DNA of 64,000 nt from Monoglobus pectinilyticus (GCF_002874775.1 NZ_CP020991.1:1741225-1805224), one strand, 5' to 3'; positions 18,593-29,890 are shown, counted from the stretch's first letter. The notes: generated from the letters alone by a model not told the origin. Made by a program: numbers and translations.

Positions 18593-19687
18593 ATGGCATC
18601 GCTGGATGACAGAAAAAAGCTAATTCTTCAGGCTATTGTTGAAGACTATATCAAAAACGCTGAGCCTGTTGGTTCCAGAAGCATTGCTAAAAAGACCAGT
18701 CTTAACCTCAGCGCGGCGACAATTCGTAACGAGATGTGTGATTTGGAGGATATGGGAATGCTGATTCAGCCGCATACCTCCGCCGGACGTATACCATCAA
18801 ATGCCGGATTTAGGTTTTATGTTGACAACTTAATGCATAGATATCAAATGACGGCTTTGGAGATAAAAAGGCTTAGAGCCGCTATGATGAATAACTTTAG
18901 GGAGCTTGACAATATTATTAAAGGCGTGTCGTCAGCATTTTCTTCCATTACGAGTTTGCCGACGTTTGCTATGCTTCCTATGAATAAATACGGCAATATC
19001 AAAAATGTTAAGCTGGCCGACGTTGACGGCAGAACGATAATGGTTATTGTTTCAGACTCTTCAGGTCTTATTAAAAATAAGCTGCTGAGATTGAGGAATA
19101 CTGTTACGCCTGAGGAAGTTGCAGAGCTGAACAGAGTTATAAATGAAAATATATCAGGTCTTGATTTAGACGGCTTTATAAGTCTTGACAATGTTATGGG
19201 CATAAAGGACGCTGTTGGAGAAAACGTTGAAATCCTTTCATCCGTGCTGGAGCTTATATATGAGGCTCAGAGAGAAATTGAGAGCAAACAGGTGGTTGTT
19301 GAGGGGACGTCTAATATCCTGCGGTATCCTGAATATAATGATGTGGAAAAAATTAAAAATATATTGGAATTTTTTGATGACGAAAACGTGCTTGGCGAAA
19401 TTGTGGACGCGGTTCAGTTTGAAGGAGACGGCGGCGTGGATATATTTATCGGCGACGAACTTCCGCTTCCCCAGCTGAAAGAAAACAGCGTTGTTGTTTC
19501 CCAGTACCAGGTCGGAGAAGATTTGGTAGGCATAGTTGGAGTTATCGGTCCTCAGAGAATGGATTATGCTAAAGTTGTTTCAGGCATAAAGTTCTTCTCT
19601 GAAAATTTGGGTCAGATGCTTAGCAGCAGATTCAGACCGGACGATGATGAAAATTTCGATTATAACGGCGGAAAAGAGGATGGTTAA
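18593..19687 (+). CDS. hrcA: Heat-inducible transcription repressor HrcA
   Basis: 364 residues from ATG 18593 (AAGGAGGGC upstream); a longer frame from 18551 would start inside the CIRCE element. The N-terminal winged helix carries the signature KKTSLNLSAATIRNEMCDLEDMG (about 33-55) and PHTSAGRIPS, followed by the GAF-like and insertion domains. Known: HrcA binds CIRCE and is kept active by GroEL, so misfolded protein titrates GroEL and induces the operon. Here it represses its own operon. Confidence 0.97.
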   Translation: MASLDDRKKLILQAIVEDYIKNAEPVGSRSIAKKTSLNLSAATIRNEMCDLEDMGMLIQPHTSAGRIPSNAGFRFYVDNLMHRYQMTALEIKRLRAAMMNNFRELDNIIKGVSSAFSSITSLPTFAMLPMNKYGNIKNVKLADVDGRTIMVIVSDSSGLIKNKLLRLRNTVTPEEVAELNRVINENISGLDLDGFISLDNVMGIKDAVGENVEILSSVLELIYEAQREIESKQVVVEGTSNILRYPEYNDVEKIKNILEFFDDENVLGEIVDAVQFEGDGGVDIFIGDELPLPQLKENSVVVSQYQVGEDLVGIVGVIGPQRMDYAKVVSGIKFFSENLGQMLSSRFRPDDDENFDYNGGKEDG

Positions 19688-19689
19688 AA

Positions 19690-20280
19690 GTGAAATCTAA
19701 AGAAGAAAATCAGCAGGAAACTATGGATAATAAAGAAAGCAAAATAGAGGAATGCATGGAAGACCAAAAACAGCAGGACGAATCGACTGAAACTCCGGTT
19801 CAGGAGACAGAGAATCCTGAAAATAATGAAGAAGAGACTTTAGCTCAAAAGCTGGAAGAAGCAAAAGACAGATTTTTAAGAAAAGTTGCTGAGTTTGATA
19901 ATTTCAAGAAGCGCACCGCTAAAGAGAAAACTGAGAATTTCTCTTTAGGAATCTGTGAAGCTGTTGAAAAGCTTCTCCCCGTGCTGGATAACCTTGACAG
20001 AGCGATTGTGGCTGCCGAGAGCAATGATGACAAAGAAGCTCTGCTTGAGGGAATAAAAATGGTTAGAAAACAGTTCTGTGAAGCGCTCTCAGGTATTGGA
20101 GTGAGTGAAATTGAAGCTGTTGGGAAAGAGTTTGACCCGGATAAGCATAACGCGGTTATGATGGAGGACAGCGACTTGCCTTCCAATACTGTTATTGAGG
20201 AATTTGCTAAGGGTTACGCTTATAACAGGGATGACAATGTTAAAGTGATACGTCATTCTATGGTTAAGGTTTCAAATTAG
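19690..20280 (+). CDS. grpE: Nucleotide exchange factor GrpE
   Basis: 196 residues from a GTG two bases after the hrcA stop, with a GAGGATGG ribosome site inside hrcA. An acidic, low-complexity N-terminus (about 1-50) is followed by the long dimerisation helix (FLRKVAEFDNFKKRTAKE), a four-helix bundle and the C-terminal beta-wing (VIRHSMVKV). It releases ADP from DnaK. Confidence 0.96.
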   Translation: MKSKEENQQETMDNKESKIEECMEDQKQQDESTETPVQETENPENNEEETLAQKLEEAKDRFLRKVAEFDNFKKRTAKEKTENFSLGICEAVEKLLPVLDNLDRAIVAAESNDDKEALLEGIKMVRKQFCEALSGIGVSEIEAVGKEFDPDKHNAVMMEDSDLPSNTVIEEFAKGYAYNRDDNVKVIRHSMVKVSN

Positions 20281-20308
20281 TTATTAATCTAGTTAACAAT
20301 TTTACTAA

Positions 20309-22189
<1,881 letters not shown>

Positions 22190-22221
22190 TATAAACAATT
22201 GTGTCAGGAAGGAATAAAAGT

Positions 22222-23367
22222 ATGGCAGATAAGAGAGATTATTATGAAGTCCTTGGCGTAAATAAAGGCGCGTCGGCTGACGAGATAAAAAAGGCATATA
22301 GAAAATTGGCAAAAAAGTATCATCCGGACCTTAATCCGGATGATAAGGCCGGAGCCGAAGCTAAATTTAAAGAGGCCAGCGAGGCATATGAAGTTTTGAG
22401 CGACCCTGATAAGAAATCGAGATACGACCAGTTCGGCCATGCAGGCGTTGACCCTAATGCCGCTGCAGGATACGGCGGAGGCGGCTTTGGAGGATTCGGA
22501 GGCTTTGAGGATTTTGACCTGGGTGATATTTTCGGAAGCTTCTTCGGCGGAGGGGCGTCTCGCCGTAACCCTAACGCTCCGCAAAGAGGCGGAGATATCC
22601 ATATGCACATTGATTTGACTTTTGAAGAGGCTTGCTTTGGAACTAAAAAGGAAATAACTATCAGCCATATGGAACAATGTACATCCTGTCACGGAAGCGG
22701 AGCCGCTGAGGGCAGTCATCCTGAGAGATGTTCCGCCTGCGGAGGAACAGGTCAGGTTAAGTCGGTTCAGAGAACACCGTTTGGAAGTATGCAGACGGTT
22801 AGAACTTGTGAGGCCTGCGGCGGAAAAGGAACTATAATCACCGACCCGTGCAGAACATGCCGCGGCGAGGGAATAGTCAGAAGAAGCAAGAAGATAAACG
22901 TTAATATTCCGGGAGGAATTGATAACGGGCAGAGCCTGAGCGTCCGCGGCGAGGGCGACGCAGGCAAAAACGGCGGACCGGCCGGAGATGTGCTTTTGAC
23001 AGTCAGGGTTAAGCCGCACAAGATTTTTGTCCGCCAAGGCAGTGACATAATGTGCGATTATCCGATTTCATTTGTACAGGCAACGCTGGGCGGAGAGGTG
23101 AAAGTGCCTACCGTTGACGGAAGCGTTGTATACAATATCCCTGAGGGAACTCAGCCCGGAACTGTGTTCAGACTAAAGGGAAAAGGCGCTGTTAAGCTGA
23201 ACTCAAATAACCGCGGCGACCAGTATGTTAAGGTACAGGTTGAGATACCGAAAGGGATAAACGAAAAGCAAAAGGAAATATTAAGACAGTTTGACGACAG
23301 CGTTGACCCGTCCAAATATAAGAAGCGAAAATCCTTTATGGATAAGCTAAAAGATTTGTTTGAATAA
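22222..23367 (+). CDS. dnaJ: Co-chaperone DnaJ (Hsp40, type I)
   Basis: 381 residues from ATG 22222 (AAGGA ribosome site). J domain with [11 protein letters not shown] (HPD), a Gly/Phe-rich linker (about 80-125), four zinc-binding CxxCxGxG repeats ([32 protein letters not shown]) and the C-terminal substrate-binding domains. It stimulates DnaK ATP hydrolysis and delivers substrates. A terminator follows immediately, so prmA is not simply co-transcribed. Confidence 0.98.
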   Translation: MADKRDYYEVLGVNKGASADEIKKAYRKLAKKYHPDLNPDDKAGAEAKFKEASEAYEVLSDPDKKSRYDQFGHAGVDPNAAAGYGGGGFGGFGGFEDFDLGDIFGSFFGGGASRRNPNAPQRGGDIHMHIDLTFEEACFGTKKEITISHMEQCTSCHGSGAAEGSHPERCSACGGTGQVKSVQRTPFGSMQTVRTCEACGGKGTIITDPCRTCRGEGIVRRSKKINVNIPGGIDNGQSLSVRGEGDAGKNGGPAGDVLLTVRVKPHKIFVRQGSDIMCDYPISFVQATLGGEVKVPTVDGSVVYNIPEGTQPGTVFRLKGKGAVKLNSNNRGDQYVKVQVEIPKGINEKQKEILRQFDDSVDPSKYKKRKSFMDKLKDLFE

Positions 23368-23373
23368 AATATC

Positions 23374-23407
23374 ACAGACTGCACCGTATATAGTGCAGTC
23401 TGTTTTC
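23374..23407 (+). terminator. Terminator after dnaJ
   Basis: ACAGACTGCAC (23374-23384) and GTGCAGTCTGT (23393-23403) form a perfect 11-bp stem followed by TTT. Confidence 0.88.
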
Positions 23408-23440
23408 ATACAAAATAAAAAAGATTTAAAGGTTTCTAGT

Positions 23441-23605
23441 GAACATCGGCAGGGTGTGCTTACGCACACCTCGTTAGGTGAACTACCATCTCACGCGAAG
23501 CGTGAACATACTTAAAACAGTATGTCATAAATATTTTATAATAGTAGACTTTACCGCGGCTGCGCGCCTTACGAGGCAAATTTCATTTGCCCTGCCGACG
23601 CTTGC
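23441..23605 (+). repeat. Modular four-way-junction repeat, compact full copy
   Basis: The clearest copy. GAACATCGGCAGGG pairs with CCCTGCCGACGCTTGC; arm 1 is GGTGTGC-TTAC-GCACACC; CCTCGTTAGGTG pairs with CGCCTTACGAGG; the TCACGC-GAA-GCGTGA hairpin is internal; arm 2 is GGCAAAT-TTC-ATTTGCC (23575-23591). No 63-bp module is inserted. Confidence 0.9.
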
Positions 23606-23719
23606 CATACACATTTTTATTATATATGAATTTTACATTTTTGTTCGCTTTATTGTAGCCTTTGGGCATTATAGGTGGAAATCAATAAAAATTAGACAAA
23701 AAATAAAAGGTGTTTTGGC

Positions 23720-23882
23720 GAATATCGGCAGGGTGCACAAGTGCACCTCGTTAGGTGAACTACCATCTCACGCGAAGCGTGAACATACTTAAAACAGTAT
23801 GTCATAAATATTTTATAATAGTAGACTTTACCGCGGCTGCGCGCCTTACGAGGCAAATTTCATTTGCCCTGCCGACGCTTGC
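23720..23882 (+). repeat. Modular repeat, second tandem copy
   Basis: About 277 bases downstream of the first copy and nearly identical to it including the intervening flank. Arm 1 is replaced by GGTGCAC-AA-GTGCACC, while arm 2 stays GGCAAAT-TTC-ATTTGCC. Pairing is kept in the changed arm. Confidence 0.9.
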
Positions 23883-23997
23883 CATACACATTTTTATTAT
23901 ATATGAATTTTACATTTTTGTTCGCTTTATTGTAGCCTTTGGGCATTATAGGTGGAAATCAATAAAAATTAGACAAAAAATAAAAGGTGTTTTGGTG

Positions 23998-24080
23998 AAC
24001 ATCGGCAGGGTGTGCTTATGCACACCTCGTTAGGTGAGCACCCATCTCACGCGAAGCGTGAATATGCTTAGAACAGTATA
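23998..24080 (+). repeat. Modular repeat, left-half third copy
   Basis: GTGAACATCGGCAGGG, arm 1 GGTGTGC-TTAT-GCACACC, CCTCGTTAGGTGAGC and TCACGCGAAGCGTGA, then the copy stops. Truncated after the central hairpin. Confidence 0.8.
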
Positions 24081-24258
24081 ATATAAACATTAATCTAAAA
24101 ATTAATATATTAAAATAATAATTTTTATAAAAGATAAGTGACGCGGTTATTTAAAATACTAAAGCTATACTAATAGTAAATGTATTATTTTTTGAGGTCA
24201 ATATTGTAATAAATGAATTATTGTAGTATAATGTAAAAAAAGTTTTGAGGAGAAATTT

Positions 24259-25218
24259 ATGGATTGGATAAAAGTCAGCATTATTACAACAAATAAAGGA
24301 ATAGACCCGGTTAGCTCAGTTTTAAATGATTTGGGATATGACGGGCTGGAAATTGCGGATAAAGACGATTTCAAAGAATTTTTGGAGAATAACCGCAAAT
24401 ATTGGGATTATGTGGATGAGGAACTGGAGAGACTTAAAGAAGCGGATACAAAGATAACTGTATATCTGGACGGCGGCAATGATGGTTTGTCAGAGCTGGA
24501 GAAAATAGAAAAATCTATTAAGTTATTAAAGGAAGCCGATATAAATAATAGCTTCGGTTCTTTAAAAATTATTACTGAAAATGTAAGAGATGAGGATTGG
24601 TCTGAAAATTGGAAGCAATATTTTAAACCTCTCGAAATTGGTGATAAAATATTGATACAGCCGGAGTGGCAGCCTTTGGAGTCTGAGACGGACAGGATTG
24701 TTTTTAAGGTTAATCCGGGAATGACGTTTGGGACAGGTTCTCATGACAGTACAAGATTTTGTATAGAAGAGATAGAGAAGAATATACACGAGGGCGACAC
24801 TGTTTTGGACCTGGGCTGCGGAAGCGGAATTCTTTCGGTTATTGCATTGCTCCTGGGAGCGTCAGACGCTTGTGCGGTTGATATAGATGAAAATTCTGAA
24901 ACAGTAGCATATTCAAATCTTGAAATGAATGGACTTGATAAGAACAATTATCATGTTTATATCGGAGATATTATTGAGGACAGCGGTCTACGGGACAGGT
25001 TTGCAGAATACGATATTGTTGTTGCCAATATTGTAGCGGATGTGATTATCGCACTCAGTCCATATGTTCGTAGATTTATGAAGAAAGACGGAATTTTTAT
25101 ATGTTCAGGAATTATCAATGAAAGGGCGGAGGAGGTAAAATCAGCTCTTGAAAAAGCCGGTTTGAAGATAGTTGAAGCAAAGCAGTCGGATGAATGGACC
25201 GCATATACCTGTAAGTGA
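24259..25218 (+). CDS. prmA: Ribosomal protein L11 methyltransferase
   Basis: 319 residues, GAGGAG 8 bases before ATG. An N-terminal substrate-recognition domain is followed by a class I SAM-binding fold with VLDLGCGSGILSVIALLLGA (motif I), the acidic ACAVDID residue and VVANIVADVII (motif IV). The FKVNPGMTFGTGSHDSTR segment is diagnostic of PrmA. Known: it trimethylates L11 in the large ribosomal subunit. In many Firmicutes prmA directly follows dnaJ; here the order is kept but about 890 bases of repeats and a terminator intervene. Confidence 0.95.
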   Translation: MDWIKVSIITTNKGIDPVSSVLNDLGYDGLEIADKDDFKEFLENNRKYWDYVDEELERLKEADTKITVYLDGGNDGLSELEKIEKSIKLLKEADINNSFGSLKIITENVRDEDWSENWKQYFKPLEIGDKILIQPEWQPLESETDRIVFKVNPGMTFGTGSHDSTRFCIEEIEKNIHEGDTVLDLGCGSGILSVIALLLGASDACAVDIDENSETVAYSNLEMNGLDKNNYHVYIGDIIEDSGLRDRFAEYDIVVANIVADVIIALSPYVRRFMKKDGIFICSGIINERAEEVKSALEKAGLKIVEAKQSDEWTAYTCK

Positions 25219-25310
25219 TTGTTTTGAATTTTATTTTTACCCAAAATGAAATTAATTTATATTATTGATGTAAATTTAAGATTGTGCCGAACGAAATTGC
25301 TGATTATGAT

Positions 25311-25463
25311 GTGTTTCACACAAGTGAGCCGCGTTAGGCGAGCGCTCGTTTCACGCGGGGCGTGAATATACTTAGAACAATTTGTAATAATTCTTTTTAA
25401 TTATAAACTTTTCCGGGACTGCGCGCCTTACGAGGCAAACAAAGTTTGCCCTCCGATGCTTGC
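25311..25463 (+). repeat. Modular repeat copy with eroded left end
   Basis: GCGTTAGGCGAGC, TTTCACGCGGGGCGTGAA and GCGCGCCTTACGAGG are followed by arm 2 GGCAAAC-AAA-GTTTGCC (25434-25450) and CCGATGCTTGC. The left end GAACATCGG is not recognisable. Confidence 0.75.
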
Positions 25464-25778
25464 TGTATCACATTTTTTCATATGAACTTAACTTTTTTGT
25501 CCAGTTTTTCGTAGCCTATCCACAGACATTAAAGGTTTTAGGATAAAGAGTTATATAGTTCATTTTCATTTTCTTAAAAAATTTTGTTACATCTCCTGAA
25601 ATTTGAAAAACTCTAAAAATTTATTAAGTAAAAGTTATAAATTAACGAAATCTTTAACTTTTCATAATAATTTATTTTTAAGCTTTTATAAAAATTTTTT
25701 CTATTTTTATATATAGTTTAAACAGTATCATTGAGAATCTAAAGAAATATAAATAACAAAATAAAATGTGGTAATAGT

Positions 25779-25905
25779 GAGCATCGGTAGGCCGCATTTA
25801 TGCGGCGCGTAAGGCGAGCAGCGCGGACAGAATATAAAACTAAAAGTTATATTAATATATTATCCAACGCCTACTCACATAACAATGTGGTCTGCGGTCA
25901 TATAG
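25779..25905 (+). repeat. Degenerate modular repeat
   Basis: GAGCATCGGTAGG, GCCGCATTTATGCGGC (a paired arm-1-like hairpin) and GCGTAAGGCGAGC are followed by unrelated sequence and a TATTCAAATTATT joint motif near 25908. Ends and central hairpin are lost. Confidence 0.55.
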
Positions 25906-25944
25906 CATATTCAAATTATTTCGCATATACAGATTATTAACATT

Positions 25945-25978
25945 CGCCGAGAGTACATCGTACTCTCGGCGTTTATAT
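25945..25978. terminator. Strong hairpin downstream of the GDPD gene
   Basis: CGCCGAGAGTAC-ATC-GTACTCTCGGCG (25945-25971), a perfect 12-bp stem starting 8 bases beyond the stop codon of the minus-strand gene. The T-rich side (TTTATATTTATT) is on the plus side, so it may act in both directions. Confidence 0.75.
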
Positions 25979-27799
25979 TTATTGGTTAATATATTGAGTC
26001 CTCATTTCTTCTTTAAAAAATAGATTTACAAAATCCACTGTACTGTCACTGAGTTTTTCTTCATTGATAACTTCTCTGGCAGTAAGCGGGTCGTCGGTGA
26101 GTATATTGTCTATGTCATATTTGCAGATATTAATAATATTCGATGGCTCATTGACTGTCCAAACAAACACTTTTTTATTATTCTGGTGAATCTGATCTAC
26201 TATATCATAATCTATAAATGTTTCCTCAATACTGAACCCATCAATAAAAGTCATTTCAGAAATATTTCCTGCGGCCACAGTCATGTCGTACAGGGTTTTT
26301 ATATTAGGGTCAATCTCTTTGACCTTTTTCAGCGCTTCTATATCAAGAGAAGCAAGCATGCAGTCGTTTTCAAATCCGTTTGCCTTTACAATGTCAATGA
26401 CATTCTTTTCGAAATCGGTTTCATGACCTGTTGGCTTTATCTCTATATTAAGTTTTATTTTACCTTTGCATAGTTTTAATACTTCATCAAGAGTCGGTAG
26501 TCTCAGGTATGAGTATTCGTCTGAAAACCACGAACCAACATCATATGTTTCAAGTTCAGCATATGTCATTTCCCAAATATTTTTATCTACGCCTGCTATT
26601 CTTTTTATATTAGCGTCATGGGAAATCACAACAATATTATCTGCAGTTTGGTGAACGTCAAGCTCTATCCAGTCGGCCCCTTGTTCGATCGCCGCCGCAT
26701 ATGCCGGAATACTGTTTTCAGGATAATCCACAGAACTGCCGCGGTGGGCCGATATTTCAGGCTCGTTATTAATATCAAAAGCAAAGTCGTCAGGAGCGCC
26801 TGCGGCTGTCAGAATAGTAAAGCCTATAAAAATAACAGATACTATTCCTAAACATACATAGTTGAGAAGTATGTGCTTTTTTCCTTTTGGAGGAATATAT
26901 TTGGGAATCGGTTCCTGTTTTTTGTTTTTCAGCTTATAGTATATGACGCTGAGAGAAGCATAGGAAATAGTCAAACTTAAAGTTTGCACTGCAATACTTA
27001 TCATATCTGCGGCACGGACGGCTTTCAGCGAATATAGATATTGCATATCGGGTTCGCAGAAGAATTTTATAATAAGTATTGAGCTAACTGAAAATACGGT
27101 TTTTATAATAAAGCCTATAAAAAATATAAGAACAACCGGTGCAACTCTGCCCAATAATACAATAAAAAAGTTCTTTTTGGTCAGCTCCAGACTTTTTTTG
27201 CTTGCTGATACAAAATTTTTCGATTCAAAGCAGAAGCATGTATAGTTCAGAGAGAAGCGAATAGATAATATGAACAATATAGTATATAAGCAAAACATTA
27301 ATATAGATAAAATGTTGCTTTCATATATGTAATCCTGAATAAATTCAGGGATTGCGTCCACGCCGGTGAAACCTGAAATAGCAGTGGTGAAAAGCAGGGT
27401 ATATAAAAATATCAATATAACTCCGCTTTTGAACGGCTTAAAAGTACATTTTCCGCCGAGTTTAAACATTTGCACAATTGAAATATCCTTCTGATTATAA
27501 GAAGCATGAACATACCAGGTTACAGACATAATTTTAAATATTACTATCAGGCAGCTCACTAATAAAACTGCAAGCCATATAAAAATTGTGGCGGGTCTTG
27601 AAAGATAGTAAATAATATTATCGTTTGAAAGATACGTGAGTCCGGAAAGTGACATCGTTTTATCAATAGAAAAGCTGAGTATCGGATAGATAAGAAAAAC
27701 TGTTATAACCGAATAAATAATTTCAAATGCCAATAGAGTGCTCAAATTTCTTGACAGCAGCTTTAGACAAAGCCTGCAATAGTTAAATAATTTTTTCAT
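25979..27799 (-). CDS. Membrane-anchored glycerophosphodiester phosphodiesterase
   Basis: 606 residues. The N-terminal half (about 1-335) holds roughly eight membrane segments, as in the GPDPase membrane domain family. The C-terminal half is a GDPD catalytic domain: ISAHRGSSVDYPENS (catalytic HRG and metal-binding Glu), GADWIELDVHQTAD (second metal site) and VVISHDANI (catalytic His). Known: GDPDs cleave glycerophosphodiesters to glycerol-3-phosphate and an alcohol; membrane forms are thought to act on lipid- or teichoic-acid-derived substrates. Single gene with a GGAGA ribosome site. Confidence 0.92.
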   Translation of the reverse strand: MKKLFNYCRLCLKLLSRNLSTLLAFEIIYSVITVFLIYPILSFSIDKTMSLSGLTYLSNDNIIYYLSRPATIFIWLAVLLVSCLIVIFKIMSVTWYVHASYNQKDISIVQMFKLGGKCTFKPFKSGVILIFLYTLLFTTAISGFTGVDAIPEFIQDYIYESNILSILMFCLYTILFILSIRFSLNYTCFCFESKNFVSASKKSLELTKKNFFIVLLGRVAPVVLIFFIGFIIKTVFSVSSILIIKFFCEPDMQYLYSLKAVRAADMISIAVQTLSLTISYASLSVIYYKLKNKKQEPIPKYIPPKGKKHILLNYVCLGIVSVIFIGFTILTAAGAPDDFAFDINNEPEISAHRGSSVDYPENSIPAYAAAIEQGADWIELDVHQTADNIVVISHDANIKRIAGVDKNIWEMTYAELETYDVGSWFSDEYSYLRLPTLDEVLKLCKGKIKLNIEIKPTGHETDFEKNVIDIVKANGFENDCMLASLDIEALKKVKEIDPNIKTLYDMTVAAGNISEMTFIDGFSIEETFIDYDIVDQIHQNNKKVFVWTVNEPSNIINICKYDIDNILTDDPLTAREVINEEKLSDSTVDFVNLFFKEEMRTQYINQ

Positions 27800-28073
27800 T
27801 TTGTATCTCCATAAAGTTTTGGCTGTTTATTTGAAAATATTATATCGTATTTTATTTTAAAAATCAACTTTTACGTATAAATTAATATATTTTGTGATGC
27901 AAATAGGTTATGTTGATTTTACTGCATATTTACCGTAGACAAATAAATAAAATTACAAAATAGCCTTTTATAAACAGAACATATATTTTAATGTATATTT
28001 TATTGGAAGATAAAGCAGAATAATCCATTATAAGCTAATAAAATTTTGTTGTGTATAATGGAGTGTGTTTTTG

Positions 28074-28805
28074 ATGACTATGGATTTGCTAAGAGTTGCG
28101 GCAGCCTCGGTAGGTTCTATTATTGCATTGTTTGTTTTGACAAAGCTGCTGGGTTATAAACAAATGTCTCAGCTTTCTATGTTTGACTACATCAATGGCA
28201 TCAGTATAGGTTCTATCGCCGCCGAAATGGCAACAACGGTTGACGGTAGTTTTATGAAGCCGCTTCTTGCTATGACTATATACGCGGTTTTAGTATATTT
28301 TATTGATTTGCTGGCTGTTAAATCTCTGAAGTTTAGAAGATTCTTTGGCGGCAGGTCTTTGGTTTTATTTGAAAACGGAAAACTATATAAAGAAAATTTG
28401 AGAAAAGCAAAGATAGACGTAAGCGAATTTTTGACCGAGTGCAGGCTCTTGGGTTACTTTGATATAAATGATATATCTATGGCGATGATGGAGAACAACG
28501 GAAAAATATCTGTCCTTCCGACCACCGGCGCGCGGCCCGTTAATGTGGAGGATATGGATAAGAACATGCAGGGAGTTAATCCTAAAAAACCGTCAAGGGC
28601 AAGTATAAATGTTATTTTAGACGGGATTATTCTTTATGATAATCTAAAATACACAGGTAATAATGACATATGGCTGAAAAATGAGCTTGGAAAGCAGGGT
28701 ATATCAGACGTAAAAAAGGTGTTTTTAGCAACGGTTGATGAAAACAACAAACTGTCAGTATTTAAGGAACTGAGCGAATCGCCCGATAATGATTTGTTTC
28801 AATAG
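28074..28805 (+). CDS. YetF/DUF421-family membrane protein
   Basis: 243 residues from ATG 28074 (GGAG 10 bases upstream); GTG 28065 would sit too close to that site. Three N-terminal membrane segments include LTKLLGYKQMSQLSMFDYINGISIGSIAAEMA, the hallmark of the DUF421 family. A cytosolic domain follows, with RRFFGGRSLVLFENGKL and the second repeat ILDGIILYDNLKYTG. Known: Bacillus YetF-type proteins influence spore membrane and envelope properties; the mechanism is unclear. Stands alone, with a terminator behind it. Confidence 0.88.
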   Translation: MTMDLLRVAAASVGSIIALFVLTKLLGYKQMSQLSMFDYINGISIGSIAAEMATTVDGSFMKPLLAMTIYAVLVYFIDLLAVKSLKFRRFFGGRSLVLFENGKLYKENLRKAKIDVSEFLTECRLLGYFDINDISMAMMENNGKISVLPTTGARPVNVEDMDKNMQGVNPKKPSRASINVILDGIILYDNLKYTGNNDIWLKNELGKQGISDVKKVFLATVDENNKLSVFKELSESPDNDLFQ

Positions 28806-28836
28806 GGCTTATAAACTATTTTATTACAGCATATAT

Positions 28837-28869
28837 AAAATGGCTCCTACTTTTGTTGGAGTCATTTTT
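28837..28869 (+). terminator. Terminator after the YetF-like gene
   Basis: AAAATGGCTCC pairs with GGAGTCATTTTT through an 11-bp stem with one G-T pair, ending in the T run. Confidence 0.75.
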
Positions 28870-28964
28870 GATTTAGAAGATAAGGCCGGTTTCATAAAAC
28901 ATATAAGCAGCAGAGTAATACAAATGGAAAGTTAACAGAAACTTGCCCCAAAATGGTGTTTTTA

Positions 28965-29216
28965 GCGAACATCGGAAGGGGGTGACCCCACCTTCTAGGT
29001 GGGTGTGATACAAAGTGAGTTGTTTTATTATAGCCTAAAATGTCAATGAATCACTTAGTTGTGATGTATTGTGCGTAAGCACACCGCGTTAGGTGAGCAT
29101 ACATCTCACGCAAAGCGTGAACGTATTTAAAACAATTTGTTATATCTTATTTAGAAATAAACTTAACCGCGGCCGCGCGCCTTACGTGGCAGATTTCATC
29201 TGCCCTCCGAAGCTTG
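28965..29216 (+). repeat. Modular repeat copy with one 63-bp module
   Basis: GCGAACATCGGAAGGG to CCGAAGCTTGC. A 63-bp-type module (CCACC-TTCTA-GGTGG) is inserted just inside the left end. Arm 1 TGTGC-GTAA-GCACA, central TCACGC-AAA-GCGTGA, arm 2 GGCAGAT-TTC-ATCTGCC (29188-29204). Confidence 0.88.
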
Positions 29217-29325
29217 CAAACCCTTATTTTTAATATATGATCTTTATATTTTTGTTAGTTTTATTATAACCTCTACATATTGTAAGTGGAAGTCAAGAGA
29301 AACTTGCCCCAAAATGGTGTTTTTA

Positions 29326-29661
29326 GCGAACATCGGAAGGGTGTGACCCCACCTTCTAGGTGAGTGTGATACAAAGTGAGTTGTTTTATTATAGCCTAAA
29401 ATGTCAATGAATCACTTAGTTGTGATGTATTGTGCGTAAGCACACCGCGTTAGGTGAGCATACATCTCACGCAAAGCGTGAAGATATTCTAAATAGTTTG
29501 CTGTAATCCTTTTTAATTGTAATTTACCGCGGCCGCGCGCCTTACGTGGCAGATTTTATCTGCATTGAGTATTCAAATTATTGACATTGAAGGCTAACAA
29601 AAACAAGTTACTTTGTATAACATCCACCTTTTCAGGTGGAGTCACACCTACCGATGCTTGC
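29326..29661 (+). repeat. Modular repeat copy with two 63-bp modules
   Basis: The left part is nearly identical to the copy at 28965. The right arm is opened: after GGCAGATTTTATCTGC comes a joint TTGAGTATTCAAATTATTG and a second 63-bp-type module with hairpin CCACC-TTTTC-AGGTGG before CCGATGCTTGC. This shows module insertion in either arm. Confidence 0.85.
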
Positions 29662-29758
29662 AAACACATATTTTTTATATATGATATTTTTGTTTATAAT
29701 ATAATCTCTTAACAATGTAGGAGGAGTTCAAGAGAAAACTTGCCTCAAATGGTGTTTT

Positions 29759-29890
29759 TGGTGAACATCGGCAGGGTGTGACCCCACCCTACAGGCGTGG
29801 TCACAGATATTGTAGGTTTATTAAAGCCGGTTAATATGTATAACACCCACTTTTCTTAAAAAGTGTGGACACAGCCCTACCTAAGCTTGC
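29759..29890 (+). repeat. Minimal repeat copy made of ends plus hairpin modules
   Basis: GTGAACATCGGCAGGG and CCTAAGCTTGC bracket only two 63-bp-type modules (CACCCTACAGGCGTGG-type and CCCACTTTTC / TTAAAAAGTGTGG hairpins). The CGTTAGGTG core and the TCACGC hairpin are absent. Confidence 0.75.

Larger units (their letters stand above)
25219..25944. other. Gene-free region with two repeat copies
   Basis: No gene seen. Holds one recognisable copy of the repeat family and one decayed copy, otherwise AT-rich DNA. Confidence 0.6.

Noticed and set aside
23441-23605. Repeat core GTTAGGT / ACCTAAC as an integron attC site
   Set aside because: The heptamers fit GTTRRRY/RYYYAAC, but in the folded stem their polarity is inside-out compared with attC. 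No integron integrase or cassette is present.
23478-24033. Two nearly identical short open frames in the dnaJ-prmA gap
   Set aside because: They arise from the tandem duplication of the repeat element; there is no ribosome site and the frames run through hairpins.
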